Positions 58,920 to 64,000 of a DNA stretch of 64,000 nt are shown in pieces (position 1 is the first letter of the stretch; each line of letters opens with the position of its first letter). Both the position numbers and the translations under genes were made by a program. Source of the DNA: Populus alba (taxonomy: Eukaryota > Streptophyta > Magnoliopsida > Malpighiales > Salicaceae); assembly GCF_005239225.2 (NCBI RefSeq), contig NC_133302.1, positions 13,983,991 to 14,047,990 on the forward strand, given 5' to 3'. The notes under the pieces are model-generated. The model did no database searches. It was given only the letters and a program-made list of their open reading frames with translations, and was not told the origin of the DNA.

Positions 58920-60064
58920 TCAGCTGGCGGATCTGACACCCTCAATGGCAATAACTAAATTATCGAATTTGGCCCCGGTGACTTCCTTTACGATCTTGCC
59001 GTGCTTGAGAATCTTGAAGGTCGGTACTACCTTTATGCCAAGCTCTTTTGCCAACGGCTGCCAAAAATTATCAAATTCAGAGGGTGTTTCTCGTGTGTGT
59101 GCATGTCATTAAGCTTCGATGAATAAGGTATGGCAGCTACTTACCTTGTTTTCTTGGTTGCAATCAAGTTTTAAGAACACAACATCATCATACTTCTGGG
59201 ATAATTCCTTGTACTTTGGAGCTATTAACTTGCAAGGGCCACACCTAAAAATCACAAGGAACAAAGAAAGTCAACACCAGTAATGGGAACTGAAATGGAA
59301 GGATTGAAGCAAGTATCAATCCAGAGATGTGATCGGATTATGCAATCAGTATGAAACACGCGATGGTTTTTCTTATAGCTAGTGGAATTGCTTGACAAGC
59401 ACCACGTCCCATGAGATGTAGCTAGCTCAACGGGGAAAGGATTAATGAGCATGGTGAGGGTACAACGCCGGTGCTTAATTGCATTGAAACACATGCTATA
59501 TCCAATTAAAACTCGATTCATTTTCATACCAGTCAAACGGCGAGCTGCTCTTGACTCTCAGAATCAAGCTCAATCTTAAAGCCAGAGAGTTGAATTCTTG
59601 ACAAGGAGTAGTATAATCTGTATGAACATCTAGATGGGCAACCAGTAGGAGTACATATATACTACTATGAAGAGTCGAAGAGCAAGTTGATTTTAAAAGA
59701 AGAGATAAGAAAAACAAACATAACATACGTATTACCATTGGGTGTACATGTCGAGGACGACAGTCTTATCCCCGGCTGAGTTAACGATGGCCCAGAAGGT
59801 GTCCTTGGTGACCTCAGTGACCTGTCCAACAGCGGAAGTGGGACCCGCCGTGTCCAAGCTCGACCTCACTGTAGAAACCAGGTTTCTGCTGCCATTCCTC
59901 TTGATCACATTCTTTTGCCTTGACAATAGCTTGCAGCAGGAGGAGAGATCCTTTGTGGAGGTAGAGGAGTATTGGGACGTGATGGGGTTTGCAGGAGAAC
60001 CGGCGAAGGATGGTGAGGAGCGGATGGAGGAAGTAGGAGACAGTGTGAACTGGATCGAAGCCAT
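58920..60064 (-). CDS. TRXF: Chloroplast thioredoxin f, complete
   Basis: Stromal disulfide reductase that passes ferredoxin-derived electrons to Calvin-cycle enzymes and other light-activated targets. Exons in transcription order: 59736-60064, 59145-59244, 58920-59057. Total 567 nt, 188 aa, family size for the precursor. The N-terminal about 75 residues (starting MASIQFTLSP) are Ser/Arg-rich and lack acidic residues early on, as in a plastid transit peptide. The mature part shows VGQVTEVTKDTFW, then the active site WCGPCK with the Trp codon split by intron 1. It continues with PKYKELSQKYDDVVFLKLDCN, VVPTFKILK with the cis-Pro, and EVTGAK, ending VRSAS. The extra Cys in KLDCN, after the active site, is the f-type hallmark that separates it from m, x, y and h types. 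F1 and f2 cannot be distinguished. Confidence 0.97.
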
Positions 60065-61085
60065 TGTTGATCAGCAAATGACTCTGTGCTGTGCGACTGT
60101 GTGTAAGTGATCTAATAATAGCTTGTGGACTGCTGCCGGTGGTGGAAATTTCTATGAGTTGCAGAAGAAAGATGGGAGGGAGATTGACGGAAATATGATT
60201 TTGGGATTCCTGTAGACAATATCTTGGGGGTGTTTATGTCCGTTTAAGGCAAGAAAAGAGAGGCTGGAGACAGTTTGACTGAGACGCACCAGAAAAGAAA
60301 AAAAATATAGTTTTATCTATTTTATTTCTCGGTTTTGAATGACAGAATTGACCTCCCAGTTTCCAGCTCCATGTCATTTCATTGAGAGATGGGCAGCGGG
60401 TAAGTTGGTCATCCTGTAAGTAAGCACAAGAGACTAGTGGCTGTTAATTGAATTCGAGAAAAGACAGAAAATTGAGGATATTTTAGTCATTAGCCTCCGG
60501 ATATGCTCGAGATAATTAGGGTAAAAGAAAACGTATGGATGATAATAGAAGGCAAATCTGATTTTTGTTTAAATATATGATTTTGGAAAAACTTGTGATT
60601 CCGAAAAATTGGCAATTGAAAATCTTAATTTTTCTCCAGTCTTTTAACAATTGAAAATTTAGTTTTATCTTTATCCATAACCTCATAAGTATTAAGTCGT
60701 TGAAATTTTAAGATTTGCGAGTATCTTTTAATTAGTTCAAATTCAACTAAATTATTAAAAAAAAACTTATATTAAAATAAAAAAACGAGTACAAACCAAA
60801 TAATTTGGTATAGTTGGGTTTTCTATTTTAAAAAAAATTGAATTTTTCTAATTGAGTTTTTATTTTAAAAAAAAAAACTTTGATGTAACGAGCCTAAACT
60901 TTTATTTTTTATTAAAAAAATCAATTCAATTATCTATTTAAAATCCAAATTTGTCCAAGGATTTTTTTCATTATGTTTCTTTTAAGGCTTTAATGTAATT
61001 GACCTAAGCTTCTTCTTTTTTCAATTTAAAAGAAAATTAGTTTGATTTTTTGGTTTGTCAAATTATAACATATACTAAAAGGAAT
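60065..61085. other. Upstream region of thioredoxin f and AT-rich spacer
   Basis: The 200-300 bp next to 60064 should contain the thioredoxin f 5' leader and promoter on the minus strand. No convincing TATA box or light-response box was fixed. From about 60560 it turns into poly-A/T-rich spacer without features. Confidence 0.4.
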
Positions 61086-61097
61086 CAATGTTTTTAA

Positions 61098-61118
61098 TGG
61101 ACTGCATTGTGCAGTCCA
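61098..61118. repeat. Palindromic box 1 in the array
   Basis: Perfect 9-bp arms TGGACTGCA and TGCAGTCCA around the spacer TTG, followed by CGGTAAAACATTGAT. Confidence 0.9.
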
Positions 61119-62766
61119 CGGTAAAACATTGATACTTTATTATTATTATTTTTTTATGTAAATTTAATATTATTATTAACATTATAAATATTATTTTTGG
61201 GTCAGGCGTTGCAATCAAATATAAAACTCTTTGGTATAACTTTGCAAAAAGACATAACACTTTTAGATATTAGGTTTTTTTTTTAAATGCAAAAAATAAT
61301 TGACCTATGGCATCGCGCGGGTCATGTAGCCTTTCAATGTGGCAATTCACAGTGAAACGCTGAGTTTTTTTTTTTAATTGTTTTTTCTTTTCCTTTTGTT
61401 TTCTTTCTTCTTCTTTTTTTTTTTTCATTTTTAAGCTGTTTTTTTAAGCTATTTTTTTTTTTTTTTTTTTTGATGCCTTTAGCTTTTTTTTTTTTTTTTT
61501 TCTTATTTCTTTTTTTTTTTCTTTAATAAATTTTATTTTGTTTAATTTAGTTTGTTAATGTTAATATTTTTTTAATTTAGTTATTAGACTTTTATAATAC
61601 TGATCACGGGTTTAACATGTTAACTTGGTTTCACAAGTTAACCCGGATTTTTTTTTAACGAATTTTTTTCGTTTACTTTAGTTTGTTAATGTTAAATTTC
61701 TTTCTATTTAGTTATCAGACTTTTATGACATATATCCCAGGTTTCACGAATTAATCCAGTTAATTCTGGATTAACCCGTCCATTTTTTTTGTTTTTTTTT
61801 TTTATTTTGTTAATGTTAAATTTTTTTTATTTAATTATCAAACCTTTATGACTAGGATCCCAGGTTTAATAGGTCAATCTAGTTTGACGAGTTAACTTGA
61901 AGTTTTTTTTTATTATTATTATTTTTGCTTTTTAATTAATTTTTTTTCGTTTACTTTAGTTTGTTAATGTTAAATTTTTTTATATTTAGTTATCAGACTT
62001 TCATGACACATATCCTAGGTCTGACGGGTTAACCTGGATTTACAGGTTAAGCCATCCATTTTTTTTTTTTTTTTCTTTTGTTAATATTTTTTTTTTTTAT
62101 TTAGTTATCAGACTTTTATGATATGAAATCTGGGTTTAATGAGTTAACCTGGTTTGACAAGGTAATCCGAAGTTTTTTTTTTTTTTTTTTTTTTTAATTA
62201 ATTTTTTCGTTTAGTTTAGTTTGTTAATGTTAAATTTCTTTCTATTTAATTATCAGACTTTCTTGACACATATCCCGAGTTTGGCTGGTTAACCTGGTTT
62301 CATGGGTTAAAAGAGTTAATTCTGGGTTAACCCGTCAACTCTTTTTTTTTTTTTTTTTTTTTTTCTATTTAGTTATAAACTTTCATGACATGAATCCCAG
62401 GTTTAATGGGTTAACCTAGTTAATTCATATATTTTTTTTTTCTTTTTCTTCATGTTGTTTTTTTCTTTTTAATAAATCTATTTAATTATCACATGATCTT
62501 GCGGCCAAACCCACATCCAAGGCTCTTGGATCTGGTGTTGTAGTCAGACTCACTTAAACTTAGGTCATGTAAGTTTAATACTATAAATATTACTCTTGAG
62601 TCAAGCGTTGTAGTTAAACCCAAGGCTTTTGGGTATATCTTTGCAGAAAGACCTAACACTCTTAGATCTTAGCCTTTTTTATATTTTTTATAAAAGAAAA
62701 AAAAATTAACACATGGGTATGCCTTTGTTTTTTTTCCTTTTCCTTTTTCTTTTAAGCCTTTTATTT

Positions 62767-62787
62767 TGGATTACACAGTGCAGTCTA
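62767..62787. repeat. Palindromic box 2, degenerate
   Basis: Arms TGGATTACA and TGCAGTCTA around CAG, followed by TAGTGAAAAAGTTGATGC. Arms are imperfect but the flanks match the other copies. Confidence 0.75.
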
Positions 62788-63174
62788 TAGTGAAAAAGTT
62801 GATGCTTTTAGTTTTTTTTTTTGGCTTATTTTTTTGCTTTTTTCTTTGTTTTTTTTTATATTTTTTAATTATTTTTTAAATTTACTTTCTTAATATTAAA
62901 TTTTTTCTATTTAATTATCATACTTTTATGACACGAATCCCATATTTGACGGATTAACCCAGTTGATTCAGAATTTTTTTTCTTCGGTAGTTTTTTTCTT
63001 CTTGTTGGTTCTTTTCTCTTTGCCTTTTCCTTTTTAATTAATCTTTTTTTTTTAAAATTTAGTTCATTAATATTAAATATTTTTTTTATTTAGTTGTTAC
63101 ACTTTTATTTAGTTGCCTTTTCCTTTTCCCATATTTTTTTTTCTTTTTTCTTTTTTTTTTTATGTCTTTTATTG

Positions 63175-63195
63175 TGGACTGCAAAGTGGAGTCCA
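63175..63195. repeat. Palindromic box 3
   Basis: Arms TGGACTGCA and TGGAGTCCA around AAG, one mismatch, followed by CGGTGAAAAGGCTTGATGCC. Confidence 0.85.
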
Positions 63196-63491
63196 CGGTG
63201 AAAAGGCTTGATGCCTTCTCTCTCTCTGTTTTTTTTTCTTTTCAATTATTTTTTTAATTTATTTTGTTGTTATTAATGTTTTTTCTATTTAGTTCTTAGA
63301 CTTTCAAGATATGAATCTCAAGTTTGACAAGTTAAACCAGTTAATTTATATTTTTTTTTTTTCTTCATTTTATAGGTTTTTTTTTCCTTTTCTTAATTTA
63401 GTTCATTAATATTAAAATTTTTCTTATTTAGTTATCAACTGATGCCTTTAGTTTTTTTTTTTTTTTTTTTATGTTTTTATGTCTTTGATTC

Positions 63492-63512
63492 TGGACTGCA
63501 CAGTACAGTCCA
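63492..63512. repeat. Palindromic box 4
   Basis: Arms TGGACTGCA and TACAGTCCA around CAG, one mismatch, followed by TAGTAAAAAGGCTAATGAC. Confidence 0.85.
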
Positions 63513-63974
63513 TAGTAAAAAGGCTAATGACTTTTGTTTGTTTGTTTTTTTTTTTTTTTTTTTTTTTTACTTTTGAATTAATGTTTTTCTTTTAATTTGG
63601 TTTGTTTATGTAAAATTTTTTTCTATTTATTTATAAGACTTCTATAACTCGAATCTCATTTTTGATGGGTTAGCCCAATTAATTCAAATTTTTTTCTTTT
63701 TCTTCATCAGTTTTTTTATTTGTATAGGTTTTTTTCTTCTTTTTTTTTCCCTTTTTAATTAATTTTTTTTTTATAATTTAGTTTGTTGATATTAAAATTC
63801 TTTTTATTTAGTTATCAAACTTTCATGATACGAATCTCATATTTGGCGGGTTACCCAATTAATTTAGATTTTTTTTCCTTCATTAATTTTTTTTCTTCTA
63901 ATAGGTTTTTTTTTTCTTTTAACCCAATTAGTTTTTTCCTTTTGTTTTTTTTTTCTTTTTTATGCCTTTGACTA

Positions 63975-63995
63975 TGGACTGCATAATGCAGTCCA
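63975..63995. repeat. Palindromic box 5, at the window edge
   Basis: Perfect 9-bp arms TGGACTGCA and TGCAGTCCA around TAA, followed by CAGTG where the window ends. It is preceded by TTTATGCCTTTGACTA, which matches the leader of the other boxes. Confidence 0.9.
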
Positions 63996-64000
63996 CAGTG

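Larger units (their letters stand above)
61086..64000 (+). repeat. Degenerate T-rich repeat array with recurring core and palindrome, open at right edge
   Basis: A core of about 60-70 bp recurs about twelve times with divergence. It reads TTTAGTTATCAGACTTTYATG, then ACAYGAATCCCAGGTTTGAC and GGGTTAACCYAGTTAATT, usually followed by a T-run. Core starts lie near 61576, 61706, 61830, 61984, 62099, 62244, 62365, 62906, 63085, 63286, 63624 and 63808. A second block, GAGTCAAGCGTTGTAGTTAAAC then TTTGCAGAAAGACCTAACAC, occurs near 61195 and 62590. A third element, a palindrome, occurs five times. Non-coding throughout; probably a satellite-like or nested-transposon array. Confidence 0.75.

Noticed and set aside
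59742..60110. 122-codon plus-strand ORF over thioredoxin f exon 1
   Set aside because: It is the antisense shadow of a confidently modelled exon and has no motifs.

Overview
The window is nuclear DNA of a flowering plant, a eudicot and most likely a woody Salicaceae such as Populus. The protein family matches and the style of the AT-rich dispersed repeats suggest the genus, but that is an inference. Four intron-containing protein genes can be rebuilt exon by exon with consistent GT-AG boundaries and reading phase. They are separated by long AT-rich, transposon-littered spacers. I saw no rRNA gene, convincing tRNA gene, CRISPR array or bacterial operon.

Layout: (1) 1-3603, + strand: plastid acetyl-CoA carboxylase biotin carboxyl carrier protein (BCCP), cut at its 5' end by the window edge, 7 exons seen. 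(2) 3604-12375: AT-rich spacer with dispersed repeats. (3) 12376-21524, - strand: glutamine:fructose-6-phosphate amidotransferase (GFAT), 11 exons, 675 aa, complete. (4) 21525-30590: spacer with a 69-bp tandem repeat, an AACCGAAC-type simple repeat, probable LTR-retrotransposon relics and, next to the following promoter, two copies of an AT-rich dispersed repeat. (5) 30591-57580, + strand: THO complex subunit 2 (THO2), 32 exons, 1880 aa, complete. Its introns hold a small LTR element with a recognisable tRNA-Met primer-binding site, a terminal-inverted-repeat element and other repeats. (6) 58920-60064, - strand: chloroplast thioredoxin f, 3 exons, 188 aa, complete. (7) 60065-64000: AT-rich DNA passing into a degenerate repeat array that runs off the right edge. 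It is marked by a recurring core and a recurring short palindrome.

The genes are ordinary housekeeping genes with separate jobs. BCCP carries biotin for plastid fatty-acid synthesis. GFAT commits sugar to the hexosamine pathway (UDP-GlcNAc). THO2 is the scaffold of the THO/TREX mRNA-export and small-RNA-precursor complex. Thioredoxin f is the light-dependent redox activator of stromal enzymes. BCCP and GFAT are convergent, GFAT and THO2 divergent, THO2 and thioredoxin f convergent. I did not find a new multi-gene system. The most unexplained material is the palindrome-bearing repeat array at the right end, a stop-free 93-nt intron in BCCP, and repeat families shared between introns of neighbouring genes.
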